From positions 62,001-126,000 of the forward strand of contig DATJUX010000011.1 of NCBI GenBank assembly GCA_035502095.1: a stretch of DNA of 64,000 nt, in the 5' to 3' direction. Positions 7,517-16,652 of the stretch are shown piece after piece. The first letter of the stretch is position 1; every line of letters begins with the position of its first letter. This DNA is from JAKANT01 sp035502095 (GTDB lineage Bacteria; Pseudomonadota; Gammaproteobacteria; Burkholderiales; Burkholderiaceae_F). The notes beneath the pieces are model-generated. The model saw nothing but the letters and a program-made list of their open reading frames with translations, did not search any database and had not been told where the DNA came from. Made by a program: the position numbers and the translations under genes.

Positions 7517-9745
7517 ATGGCAAGAAGCCGCCTGCTCCTTCTTTTCGTGATCGCCGCCGCGCTCGTCGCGTTCTTCGCGTTCGACCTCGGCCGCTTCTTC
7601 AGCCTCGACTACCTGAAGAGCCAGCAGGCCGCGTTCGCCGCGTACGCCGCCGAGCACCGCGTGCAGACGATCGCGGCCTATTTCGCCGTATACGTGGGCG
7701 TCACCGCGTTGTCCCTTCCCCTGGCAACCGTGGTGACGGTCGCCGGCGGCGCCATGTTCGGCCTCGTGACCGGGACCATCGTGGTGTCGTTCGCTTCGGC
7801 GGTCGGCTCGACGCTCGCGATGCTGGCGGCGCGTTTCGTGCTGCGCGACCTGGTCCAGCAGCGTTTCGCCGACAAGCTGACGGCCATCAACGCCGGGGTG
7901 GAAAAGGACGGGCCGTTCTACCTGTTCGCGCTGCGCCTGGTACCGCTGTTCCCGTTCTTCGTGATCAACCTGGCGATGGGACTCACGCGCATCCGCCCCT
8001 GGACGTTCTACTGGGTGAGCCAGATCGGCATGCTCGCGGGCACGATCGTGTACGTCAACGTAGGCACCCAGCTCGCGCGCATCGACTCGCTGCGGGGCAT
8101 CCTCTCGCCGACCCTGATCGTCTCGTTCGTGCTGCTCGGCGTGTTCCCGCTGGTCGCGAAGCGGATCCTCGATGCGCTCCGGGCACGCCGCGTCTACGCG
8201 CGCTGGCCGCGCCCCGCGCAATACGACTACAACCTGGTGGTGATCGGCGCCGGTTCGGCGGGTCTTGTTTCAGCCTACATCGCCGCCGCGGTCAAGGCCA
8301 AGGTCGCGCTCGTGGAACGGGAGCGGATGGGCGGCGACTGCCTGAATACCGGGTGTGTCCCCAGCAAGGCGTTGATCCGCTCGGCAAAACTGCTGGCGCA
8401 GATCGCGCGCAGCCATGAGTTCGGCATCCGCGAGGCACGGGCCGCGTTCGACTTTGCCGACGTGATGGACCGCGTCGCGCGAGTGATCCGCACCGTCGAA
8501 CCGCACGATTCGGTCGAGCGCTACACCGCGTTGGGGGTGGAATGCCTGCACGGCGCGGCGCGCATCACGTCGCCATGGACGGTCGAAGTCGACGCGGCGG
8601 CGGGCACGCGCACCCTTTCGACCCGCAGCATCGTGATCGCCGCCGGCGCGCGGCCGTTCGTGCCGCCGATTCCCGGGCTGGAGCAGATCGGCTACCTGAC
8701 CTCCGAAACCGTGTGGGCCTTGCGCGAGCTTCCGCGGCGCCTGCTGGTCCTGGGCGGCGGACCGATCGGCTGCGAGCTGACGCAGGCCTTCGCGCGCTTC
8801 GGCGCGGAGGTGACGCAGGTCGAGATGCTGCCGCGCCTGCTCATGCGCGAGGACGCGGACGTGGCCGGAATCGTGCTGCGACGCTTCGAGGCGGAAGGCG
8901 TGCGCGTGCTCGTGAATCACAAGGCGGCGCGGTTCACGATCGAACAGGGCGAGAAGGTCCTCGTCGCGGAGACGAACGGAACCGAGGTGCGCATCCCGTT
9001 CGATCAGGTCCTGGTGGCGGTCGGGCGCATCGCCAACACCGCGGGTTACGGTCTCGAGCAGCTCGGCATCGGCGTGACGCCGGCGAAAACGGTCGAGACC
9101 GACGAATACCTGCAGACCTTGTATCCGAACATCTTCGCCTGCGGCGACGTGGCCGGGCCCTACCAGTTCACGCACACGGCCTCGCATCAGGCGTGGTACG
9201 CGGCGGTCAATGCACTGTTCGGCCGTTTCAAGCGCTTCAAGGCGGACTACCGCGTAATTCCCTGGGCCACGTTCACCGATCCGGAGGTGGCGCGGGTGGG
9301 ACTCAACGAGCAGGACGCGAAGGAGCGCGGCATCGATGCCACGGTCACCGTCTACGGCATCGACGATCTCGACCGCGCGATCGCCGACGAGGAAGCGCAC
9401 GGCCTGGTCAAGGTGCTCACCCGGCCGGGCACCGACCGGATCCTCGGCGTGACGATCGCGGGCGAACACGCCGCCGATCTTCTCGCCGAGTTCGTGCTCG
9501 CGATGAAGCATGGCATCGGGCTGAACAAGGTCCTGGGCACGATCCACACCTACCCGACCCTGGCGGAAGCGAACAAGTACGCCGCCGGCAACTGGAAGCG
9601 CTCGACCGTCACCCAGGGTCAATGGCAGTTTCTCGCCGCGCTCCAAGGATGGCTGCGCGGCGAACACGGTCTCGTACGCGTGCTCGGTCAGCTGGGTGGG
9701 CTGCTCCGCAACAAGGCGAAGGCGTACGCACCCGAGGCGCGCTAG
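7517..9745 (+). CDS. VTT (TVP38/TMEM64) membrane domain fused to FAD disulfide reductase
   Basis: 742 aa. Residues 1-~225 form a TVP38/TMEM64 (VTT, DedA-like) domain with several TM segments and a central GGAMFG re-entrant-like motif. From ~240 a complete class I disulfide oxidoreductase follows: FAD motif VIGAGSAGLVSAY, redox-active GGDCLNTGCVPSKAL (C-x4-C), NAD motif LVLGGGPIGCELTQ, FAD motif IFACGDVAGPYQF and dimerisation region with HTYPTLAE. The C-terminal half resembles mercuric reductase/dihydrolipoamide dehydrogenase but lacks the paired C-terminal cysteines needed for mercury. The fusion recurs in proteobacteria; the substrate is unknown. An ATG preceded by GGAG marks the start. It converges on the cytochrome operon 13 nt away. 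Confidence 0.85.
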   Translation: MARSRLLLLFVIAAALVAFFAFDLGRFFSLDYLKSQQAAFAAYAAEHRVQTIAAYFAVYVGVTALSLPLATVVTVAGGAMFGLVTGTIVVSFASAVGSTLAMLAARFVLRDLVQQRFADKLTAINAGVEKDGPFYLFALRLVPLFPFFVINLAMGLTRIRPWTFYWVSQIGMLAGTIVYVNVGTQLARIDSLRGILSPTLIVSFVLLGVFPLVAKRILDALRARRVYARWPRPAQYDYNLVVIGAGSAGLVSAYIAAAVKAKVALVERERMGGDCLNTGCVPSKALIRSAKLLAQIARSHEFGIREARAAFDFADVMDRVARVIRTVEPHDSVERYTALGVECLHGAARITSPWTVEVDAAAGTRTLSTRSIVIAAGARPFVPPIPGLEQIGYLTSETVWALRELPRRLLVLGGGPIGCELTQAFARFGAEVTQVEMLPRLLMREDADVAGIVLRRFEAEGVRVLVNHKAARFTIEQGEKVLVAETNGTEVRIPFDQVLVAVGRIANTAGYGLEQLGIGVTPAKTVETDEYLQTLYPNIFACGDVAGPYQFTHTASHQAWYAAVNALFGRFKRFKADYRVIPWATFTDPEVARVGLNEQDAKERGIDATVTVYGIDDLDRAIADEEAHGLVKVLTRPGTDRILGVTIAGEHAADLLAEFVLAMKHGIGLNKVLGTIHTYPTLAEANKYAAGNWKRSTVTQGQWQFLAALQGWLRGEHGLVRVLGQLGGLLRNKAKAYAPEAR

Positions 9746-9758
9746 TGACGTGAGACCG

Positions 9759-11765
9759 CTACGGATTCGTAAAGAATCCGATGGCGACCAGTGTCAGCAG
9801 CGTGAGGCCGATCACGATCAGGGCGAAGCCGAGCGCCTTCGAGGCCGCGACCGCACCGGCCGACGGCGGATCGACCAGGTGCTTCTCGAGCTCGCCGGAC
9901 TCGACGAGCCGCTGGTACTGCAGCGGGTGCTCGCGTTTCAGGTCCTCGAGCGTGACACTGCCGGTGAACATGACGATGTCGAGCGGGAACTTGTCCGGAC
10001 GGAAGTGGTTGTTGAAGAAGTGCACGGTGAAGAGGAACACGACCGCGAGGAACGCCTCCTCGCCGTGGAAGATCGTGGCCACGTTGAAGGCCCATCCCGG
10101 CAGGTAGCGCGCGGTGATGTGCGGCACCCACATCATCACGCCGCTCACGCCGATGATGGTGACCCCCCAGAACGGGGCCCAGTAGTCGAACTTCTCCCAG
10201 TAGGTCCAGCGATCGAGCTGCGGCCGCGGCGCCATGCCGAGGAACCACTTGAACATGGCGACGATGTCCTTCAGGTCCTGCAGCCCCGGGATCAGCGAGT
10301 TGGGGCCGAAGACCTTGAAGGTCCTCCAGTGGCGCGCGATCCGCGTGCCGAGATACAGCAGGTGCCAGAAGAACACGCCGGCGAAGATCACGGCGTTGGT
10401 GCGGTGAATGATCCCCGCCCGCTTCGGGCCGCCGAGCAGGTTGATCAGCGTCTTCGCCCACGGCGCCTCGGGATAGAACAGCGAGATGCCGGTCAGGGTC
10501 AGGAGCATCAGGCTCAGCGCAAACAGGACGTGGGCGACGCGCCACGTCGGGCTGAATCGCTGGAAGCGCCGGGCGCGTTGCGCGGCGGGGATTTCCGGCG
10601 GGTCGTCGAGGCGCACTTGCGGCGACGACCCGCGTCGGCGGCGTTCCTTGAACTCGCGATAGAACCAGAGCAGCGTGTGCGCCCAGAAGAACGCGAACGT
10701 GCCGATCAGCAGGTTCACCATGATCTTGTTGGCGATCCAGATCTGCGGGTAGCGTGCGAAGTCGTCGGTAGTGCCGTGCGCGCTGAAGCTGACGAAACCG
10801 GCGGTCGCCAGCGGTATGTCCTTCTTGCCGCTATGACACTTCCGGCACGCGTCCAGTCGGTTGTCGACGTACATGCGCGAATCGGGATTCGTCGACGGCT
10901 GGATGTCGTGACTGCTATGGCAGTCGAAGCACTTCGCCGTGTTGGCGAAGCCGAGCGTCGCGATCTGGCCGTGGTAGGTGGCGCGGTACGACTTGTAGGC
11001 GTCTTCGTGACAGCCGCCGCAGTTGGCGGTGATCGCGAGCTTGACCGCATCCGACGTGGGCCGGCCGATCCTGTGTGCGCTGTGGCAGTCGGCGCAGTTG
11101 GCCGCCCCCGCGTCGTGTTTCTCCTTCATCGCCTTGCCGTGCACCGACTCGGACCACTCGTCGACGTGCGCGTCGTGGCAGGTTCCGCACAGATCCGACA
11201 CGCCCAGGCGCCATTTGTCTCGCGCCGGTGAGCCGGGCGGCGGCACGTTGAACTCGTGCACGTCGTGGCAGGCATTGCAGGTGGCGTTGACGGTGGACGG
11301 ATCGTCCTTGCTCGGGCGCGCGTGGAACGAGGTCTTGTAGGCCTCGATGTTTTCGATGACGAGGCGCAGGCCGCGCCGTTCGCCCGCCGTCTTGTACGTC
11401 GAGAGAATCCGGGCGATATCCAGATGGCACTGGGCGCAATCGGGTCTGCTCTCGCCAGGGGTCTTGCGGTGCGGCGCCGTGCTGTCGTTGATTTCGCGGT
11501 GACACGCGATGCACTCCAGGTCGGAGTGCACGCTCTCGGCGAAACGACCGGCGTTGACGGCACGAAGCACCCGGTTCTCGCCGTTTGCGCCGGGCACTTC
11601 GACCTTCTTCTGCTTGTCGCCATGACACGAAAGGCAGCTCGCATTGCCCAGGCCGGAAGCCTTGCCTTTGCCGTCTGCGGCAGCCGCCGCGGCGCCGGCA
11701 AACAGCATCGCCGCGACACAGATCGCCGCAGTCGTCAGGCCTGCGGCGAGCCCGCTCGTGCGCAT
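9759..11765 (-). CDS. CbcL-like nine-heme c cytochrome fused to cytochrome b
   Basis: 668 aa. After a signal peptide, residues ~43-340 carry nine CXXCH motifs (CLSCH, CIACH, CAQCH, CNACH, CGTCH, CADCH, CGGCH, CFDCH, CRKCH). The C-terminal half (~360-668) has about six TM helices with His residues placed as in HydC/FdnI-type di-heme cytochrome b (FFWAH, WRVAH, IIHRT, IFHGEEAF, VHFFNNH). This architecture, nine c-hemes followed by a HydC/FdnI domain, is the one described for CbcL of Geobacter sulfurreducens, an inner-membrane menaquinol oxidase used for low-potential metal reduction. Here it is the last gene of an Mtr-type locus, 33 nt after the tetraheme cytochrome. The function is inferred from architecture. 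Confidence 0.85.
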   Translation of the reverse strand: MRTSGLAAGLTTAAICVAAMLFAGAAAAAADGKGKASGLGNASCLSCHGDKQKKVEVPGANGENRVLRAVNAGRFAESVHSDLECIACHREINDSTAPHRKTPGESRPDCAQCHLDIARILSTYKTAGERRGLRLVIENIEAYKTSFHARPSKDDPSTVNATCNACHDVHEFNVPPPGSPARDKWRLGVSDLCGTCHDAHVDEWSESVHGKAMKEKHDAGAANCADCHSAHRIGRPTSDAVKLAITANCGGCHEDAYKSYRATYHGQIATLGFANTAKCFDCHSSHDIQPSTNPDSRMYVDNRLDACRKCHSGKKDIPLATAGFVSFSAHGTTDDFARYPQIWIANKIMVNLLIGTFAFFWAHTLLWFYREFKERRRRGSSPQVRLDDPPEIPAAQRARRFQRFSPTWRVAHVLFALSLMLLTLTGISLFYPEAPWAKTLINLLGGPKRAGIIHRTNAVIFAGVFFWHLLYLGTRIARHWRTFKVFGPNSLIPGLQDLKDIVAMFKWFLGMAPRPQLDRWTYWEKFDYWAPFWGVTIIGVSGVMMWVPHITARYLPGWAFNVATIFHGEEAFLAVVFLFTVHFFNNHFRPDKFPLDIVMFTGSVTLEDLKREHPLQYQRLVESGELEKHLVDPPSAGAVAASKALGFALIVIGLTLLTLVAIGFFTNP

Positions 11766-11798
11766 GCTCGGGTCACGAAGAACGGTGCGGACCGGGAG

Positions 11799-13118
11799 CT
11801 AGCGCCGGTCCTGAAGTGTCTGCACGTACGACAGGACGTCGGCGACCACCTTCTGGTCGAGTTCACGCAGTGCGGGCATGTTTTCATCGGGATGGCCGTT
11901 GAGAATCTCGTGCAGGGACTCCCATGGCTCCTGCCGGGCACGGTTGCCCAGGAACCGCTTCGCGATGAAACGGCCTTCCCTGCCGTGGCAGCCGGCGCAA
12001 ATCGTCTGGTAGAACGCCTCGCCGCGCTTCGCATCGCCGCGCGCAAGCCGCGTCTTCGGGTCGATGAAGGTGTCCATATCCACCTGCCCGCGGCTGACGA
12101 AATTCGCCAGGTCCTGCAGGTCGCGGTACTTCATCACCGATCCGAAGAGGTGCGTCCGGTTGCGCAGGATGGCGATGATCTGGTCCGGGTCCGTGCCGGC
12201 CATCGCGCGTATGCCCTTGATACCGGTCGCGTGCGGACCGGTGGCGTACTGGCCCTGGTTGCCCTTGTAATCCGGGCCGTGGCACTCCATGCAGCGCCAT
12301 GTCAGCGACGCAACCCCTGCGTACGTGGACTTCGGCGGGTAGGAAGGATGCGGCACCGCCTGCTTGTTGCCGGTTGCTCCCAGCCAGTCATCGTAGAGCC
12401 TGCCGCCGTTTGCGATCGAAGCCGCCATGTTCGGGCCCGGCAGCGACTGTGCATAAGCCAGCATGCCGACCGCCATCGCCTCGCCGAAGGCGCGCAAGGC
12501 CGGCATGTTGCCGCCGGCGTGCCCGTTCAGAACGACATGAAGCACCTTCGCCGGTTGCTTGCGCGCGGTCTCGCCGATCTGCGGCACGCCACGCTGGCGC
12601 CCGCCGTCCAGGCCATGGCAGTTGGCGCAGGTGGTGGCGAAAGTGTTCTCGAAGTTTCCGGTGCCTGGCTTCAGGCGGCGCGCCGAGTCGATCAGCCGCG
12701 CCGTGTCGACCTGGCCGCGGGTCACGAAGTTGGCGAGATCGGCAAGGTCGCTCTCGTGCAGCAGTTCCTCGAGATGGTGCGGCGCTTTCTTCAGCAATGC
12801 GACGACCTCGGCGGGATCGCCCCCCTGCCGGTCACGAATGCTCGGAAAATCGTTGTTGCCCTTGTAGTCCCAGCCGTGGCAGGTCACGCAGCGCCAGGTG
12901 TCGCCCGCTTCGACGCGGACATCCTTCGTCGTGAAAGCGGGGTTGGGCAGGATCTGCGCGCGCGCAGTGGACTCCAGGGCCCAGTTCTCGTAGAGGCGCG
13001 CGCCGCGCGTGATGGAGGCATCGATCGAATAAAAGGCCGTCGTCTCCGCTGCGGCGGCCGGCCCGGCGGCAAGTCCTGCCATCAATGCCGCCACGGCGAA
13101 CAAGCTGGGTCGTTTCAT
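11799..13118 (-). CDS. Periplasmic tetraheme cytochrome c with internal duplication
   Basis: 439 aa, signal peptide ending AAGPAAAAE. It carries four CXXCH motifs (CVTCH, CANCH, CMECH, CAGCH) arranged as two similar halves. Each half opens with a WRCVTCHGWDYKGN / WRCMECHGPDYKGN block, then D-L-A-N-F-V-x-R-G-Q-V-D, then a second class-I-like heme domain with NMPAL near its end that could supply Met ligands. The repeat indicates duplication of a di-heme unit. I do not recognise a named family. Its place between MtrB and the CbcL-like gene suggests a periplasmic shuttle between inner-membrane quinol oxidase and MtrA. Confidence 0.7.
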   Translation of the reverse strand: MKRPSLFAVAALMAGLAAGPAAAAETTAFYSIDASITRGARLYENWALESTARAQILPNPAFTTKDVRVEAGDTWRCVTCHGWDYKGNNDFPSIRDRQGGDPAEVVALLKKAPHHLEELLHESDLADLANFVTRGQVDTARLIDSARRLKPGTGNFENTFATTCANCHGLDGGRQRGVPQIGETARKQPAKVLHVVLNGHAGGNMPALRAFGEAMAVGMLAYAQSLPGPNMAASIANGGRLYDDWLGATGNKQAVPHPSYPPKSTYAGVASLTWRCMECHGPDYKGNQGQYATGPHATGIKGIRAMAGTDPDQIIAILRNRTHLFGSVMKYRDLQDLANFVSRGQVDMDTFIDPKTRLARGDAKRGEAFYQTICAGCHGREGRFIAKRFLGNRARQEPWESLHEILNGHPDENMPALRELDQKVVADVLSYVQTLQDRR

Positions 13119-13354
13119 TCAGCACCTCCATCCCCACGGCGCAACCCGGCGCGCCGGCCTTCAACGTTCCAATCGCGAGGCCGCCGGCGCGTCACGCGCA
13201 CGCGGTGCGCCGGGCGAAGCGTGCGGCATCGAGCGGATACTTTTATCAAATTGGTCTGTGCGGGTCTTGCGGTAGCTCAACGATCATCCGATGTCGATCC
13301 GGGAGCTTGATTGCGAGCGCGCCGCATCCCAGGCCATGCACCAGGCGCGCGTCG

Positions 13355-15442
13355 CTAGAGCCAATACCGCAGCGCCAGGCTGAAGACGTTCACGCGATAG
13401 CGCGGCGACTGTGTGCCGAAAGTCAGCAGGTTCGGCACCGTCGCCGGCAACACGCCGTCCAGTCTCCAATCCTGCGAGTCGTAGTGTTCGTACCAGTAGG
13501 TGCCGATGAACGACAGCTTGTCGTTCATGCGATAGGCGCCACGCAGCTTCAGGCTCTCGCGCGAGGTCTTGGTGGTCGGAAACGGCGGCTCGATCGGGCC
13601 GGCGTCCACCGTGACGTCGCTGCGCATGCGCGCGATCGAGACATCGGCGCTCAGGTCCAGTTTCCCGGAGAGCGAGGAGTTCTTGATCCCCAGGCCGGCG
13701 ATGTCGACGTTGTCCTTCATGTACCCGTACCAGTCGGGCGTCGCGAAGACCTGGCTGCCGGCCTGGCGCGAGTTGGTGCGTTCGGACTGGGCGTAGAGGA
13801 AAAGATGCGTCTGGTCGTTGATGGCAAGCGACATGTCGCCGCCGATGTCGGTGGTGCGGCCGTCCAGCAGCCCGATCGTGGAGTCCTTGTAGTCGTCGTC
13901 GGCGAGCTCGTAGTTGACACCGAAGGCGAGCGTGTCCGTGACCGCGAGATCGACGCGCACCTTGGCCGAGTTGCGCGTGCGGGCGGCAAGATTGAACTTG
14001 CGCAGCAGCGGATTCTCCGGCGGGTCGACCCACGTGGCGATGCCGTACGTGGAATTGTTGCGGTCCGCGTGCGCGAGCTTGAGCCACCACGAGAGGTTTT
14101 CCGGCGCCTGCGCGCCGACTTCGCCCCAGAAGGTCGTCTCGCGCGTGTACACGACCTCCTGCAGCGTGCGCTCGCGCTCGTCGTAGTCGACGCCGAGGCT
14201 CGTCTTCCAGCTCCCCGCAAAGCGGTAGTCGCCGTTCAGCTTGTATCGATCGGTCCGGTAGCTGAACGGCTGGTTGGTACGCGGAGTCGGATCGAGGAAC
14301 GTGTCCGTCTGGACCGCGGGATAACTCAGGCTGGGCGTGCGGTTGTCGCGAATGTCGCGGGCCCAGCTTGCATTCAGGCGCAGCGGATCCGTGGGAGCGG
14401 CCGTGAGCCGGATACTCGAGTTGAAGGTGTCGACGCGCCCGTCCAGCGACTGCGCGGGCAGGGCAAGCTGTGCCGGAGGTGCGAGGCTGGTATTCAACGT
14501 CGGCGCGAGGTAGCTCGCGTCCTGCATCATCCGTCCGACCGCGAATTCCCCGCTTGCGCGGATGCGCGGCGTGATCTCGTAGCCCGCCGATCCCACGATC
14601 TGCCAGAACTGGTTGTCGGGCGCCAGTGCGAGCTGGCCGGAGTCACCGCCGGTCACGATCGGCGTGAACGGGTTGGACCACGTCAGCGACTCCTGACCGT
14701 TGCGGAACGCCGAGAGCTGCGCAGCCAGTTTCGCCTGCAGGCGCGGGGTGAAATAGGACGTCGAGACTTCGAGCTGATCGGTCGTCTGGTCCAAAGGCGC
14801 GGCAAGCTGCGAAGCGCTGGAGAAGAAGGAGCCGGAGGTTGGCTGCGTGCCGTCGCGCGTATCGCGTTTCCAGCTCGCGCCGAAGCTCCACACGTCCCCC
14901 GCAGGTATCGCCGCACCAAGATCGAAGCGCTTTCTCTTGTAGCCCAACTCGACCGGCTGCACGGTGCTCGCGAGAGGCATCGATGCCGTGTCCGCCGCCG
15001 GATAGCCCGGAGGCAGCGTCAGCACGCTGCCGCCGTTGCCCAGGAAGGGCGTCACCGCCGCATCCGCGAAGTGGCGCGGTATCTCCGAGTACCCGAAGCG
15101 CATGGCGAAGCGACCTTCCATCCCGCCTTCGGCGTCCACCGCGCGCGAGTCGAGTCCCAAGTCCGTCGCCGTCACGCTGCCCCAGGTCCCGCCCGGCCCG
15201 CGGTAGTTGGCGGTGCCGCCGAGCACGAAATACGGACCCTTCTTGTCGAGCCCCGTGTAGTCGCCGAACTTGGCCGACGCTTCCGAAACGTCCCCGCCAC
15301 CGCCGTCCACGGTGCCGGTGAACTGCTCCTTCTCGAACGGACACGATTCGCATTTCCAGTTCGATGTGTCCACGGCGTGAGCGGATCCGCCGGCCGCCGC
15401 CGACAGCGTGCCGAGCACGAACCACGGACTCAACGTTCTCAT
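13355..15442 (-). CDS. mtrB: MtrB/PioB-family outer membrane beta-barrel (decaheme-associated porin)
   Basis: 695 aa. A signal peptide ends at SAHA, followed by CESC at residues 31-34, the N-terminal CXXC typical of MtrB homologues. The rest consists of long alternating strands with aromatic girdles and ends in VNVFSLALRYWL, with an aromatic/Leu C-terminal strand as needed for BAM insertion. MtrB sheathes MtrA in the outer membrane so electrons can cross. MtrA lies directly upstream (53-nt gap), as in known mtr/mto loci. A GGAGACG Shine-Dalgarno precedes the ATG. PioB/MtoB of iron oxidisers are close alternatives; the presence of an MtrC homologue argues for the reductive type. Confidence 0.9.
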   Translation of the reverse strand: MRTLSPWFVLGTLSAAAGGSAHAVDTSNWKCESCPFEKEQFTGTVDGGGGDVSEASAKFGDYTGLDKKGPYFVLGGTANYRGPGGTWGSVTATDLGLDSRAVDAEGGMEGRFAMRFGYSEIPRHFADAAVTPFLGNGGSVLTLPPGYPAADTASMPLASTVQPVELGYKRKRFDLGAAIPAGDVWSFGASWKRDTRDGTQPTSGSFFSSASQLAAPLDQTTDQLEVSTSYFTPRLQAKLAAQLSAFRNGQESLTWSNPFTPIVTGGDSGQLALAPDNQFWQIVGSAGYEITPRIRASGEFAVGRMMQDASYLAPTLNTSLAPPAQLALPAQSLDGRVDTFNSSIRLTAAPTDPLRLNASWARDIRDNRTPSLSYPAVQTDTFLDPTPRTNQPFSYRTDRYKLNGDYRFAGSWKTSLGVDYDERERTLQEVVYTRETTFWGEVGAQAPENLSWWLKLAHADRNNSTYGIATWVDPPENPLLRKFNLAARTRNSAKVRVDLAVTDTLAFGVNYELADDDYKDSTIGLLDGRTTDIGGDMSLAINDQTHLFLYAQSERTNSRQAGSQVFATPDWYGYMKDNVDIAGLGIKNSSLSGKLDLSADVSIARMRSDVTVDAGPIEPPFPTTKTSRESLKLRGAYRMNDKLSFIGTYWYEHYDSQDWRLDGVLPATVPNLLTFGTQSPRYRVNVFSLALRYWL

Positions 15443-15495
15443 GTTCGTCTCCGTTCCCGGTGAGTCTTCTCGCGATCGGCGTCCGCGACGAAGCG

Positions 15496-16551
15496 TCACC
15501 GCATGAGCTTCGCACCTGCGGGATGGTTGGACCCGTGCACCTGCGAGTGGCAGTTGGTGCAGCCGCCCGCGACGAGGAAGATCGAACCGCCGCCGCCGTT
15601 GCCCGGCAGGCCGGCGCCCGTGCGGGCGACTGCGGGGTGGCCCGCGACCGTATGGCATTGCTGGCACAGCCACGGCGGCGACTTGTTCAACAGCGCATTG
15701 CGCACCGAACCGTGCGGGGTGTGGCAGAGCGAACAATCTTCGGTGACCGGCGCGTGCTCCCAGAGCATCGGGCCGCGCTTTTCCGCATGGCACACGTAGC
15801 AGGTCTGGTTGATGGTCGGCTGGATCAGCATCGCCGTGTTGGTGGACCCGTGCGGGTTGTGGCAGTCACCGCAGGCCATCTGACCGAAGCGCACCGGGTG
15901 CGCCGAGGTCTTCTGGAAATCGGCCCGCTGCGACTTGTGGCACTTGAAGCAGACGTCGGGCTGCGTGCCCCGGGCGAACACAGCGTCCTTCTCGACATGC
16001 AGTTGATGGCAGTCGGCACAGGCCAGGTGATTGCGAGCGTGCGCGCCCGCGTGCCAGCCGGTGCGCATCTCGCCGCTGTGGCACTCGAGGCATGGCGCGT
16101 TGCGCTGCTCGGGCGTCATGAAGGAATCGCTCTTCTGGCTGTTGATCGTCAGTTTCTTCCGGCCCTGCGTGGCGTGCCGGTTGCCGGGGCCGTGACACGC
16201 CTCGCATTGCAGCCCGCCCGATCCGAATGGCGCCCGTTTGTCGCCGCGGAAGGCGTGCTTGGTCTTGAAGATCCCTGCCGTGTGGAAGGTCTCCGTGTCG
16301 GCATCCGCGTCGTGACAGCGCAGACAGGTGTCGGCGCCTTTTTCGCTGTACTGGTCGCCCGGCCCCGGAGGTTCGGTCGACTTCGCCTCTTCGGCAGCCG
16401 CTGCGGGGGCGTCCTTCTTCTCGCCTGCCGCCGGCGCCGGGGCTGCCTCCTTCTTGCCGCTCTCGCTGTCCTGGGCCGTCGCGAGCGGATGCCAGGCCAA
16501 CGCTGCCAGCGCGACCAGCAGCGCGGTGCTCGTGCGTCTGATGATGCTCAT
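15496..16551 (-). CDS. mtrA: MtrA/DmsE-family decaheme c-type cytochrome
   Basis: 351 aa. Signal peptide to about residue 26, then a ~40-residue Ala/Glu/Lys/Pro-rich linker, then ten CXXCH motifs (CLRCH, CEACH, CLECH, CADCH, CFKCH, CGDCH, CYVCH, CSLCH, CQQCH, CTNCH) with the spacing of the DmsE/MtrA family. MtrA is the heme wire that threads MtrB and joins periplasm to cell surface. The charged N-terminal linker is longer than in Shewanella MtrA and may reach into the periplasm. The ORF is open well upstream, but the Met at 16551 heads the only signal peptide. Confidence 0.93.
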   Translation of the reverse strand: MSIIRRTSTALLVALAALAWHPLATAQDSESGKKEAAPAPAAGEKKDAPAAAAEEAKSTEPPGPGDQYSEKGADTCLRCHDADADTETFHTAGIFKTKHAFRGDKRAPFGSGGLQCEACHGPGNRHATQGRKKLTINSQKSDSFMTPEQRNAPCLECHSGEMRTGWHAGAHARNHLACADCHQLHVEKDAVFARGTQPDVCFKCHKSQRADFQKTSAHPVRFGQMACGDCHNPHGSTNTAMLIQPTINQTCYVCHAEKRGPMLWEHAPVTEDCSLCHTPHGSVRNALLNKSPPWLCQQCHTVAGHPAVARTGAGLPGNGGGGSIFLVAGGCTNCHSQVHGSNHPAGAKLMR

Positions 16552-16652
16552 CGATGTCTGCCAATCCTGGTTCGCGCCGTCCTGCCTCGAGGCCGCCGGC
16601 TCAACTCCGATTTGCCCGTGCTGCACGGACCCACCATCGACACTGCGTGCGT

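Noticed and set aside
5173..7518. A 781-codon minus-strand frame overlapping the halogenase-like, dehydrogenase and sigma genes
   Set aside because: Shadow frame; the three genes it crosses have clear catalytic or HTH motifs in their own frames.
7517..9745. Mercuric reductase (merA)
   Set aside because: It has the C-x4-C redox centre but no C-terminal Cys pair, no HMA domain and no mer genes nearby; the N terminus is a VTT membrane domain.
13085..15463. A 792-codon open frame on the plus strand
   Set aside because: Antisense to the MtrB-like gene; no domain, Arg/Val/His-biased composition.
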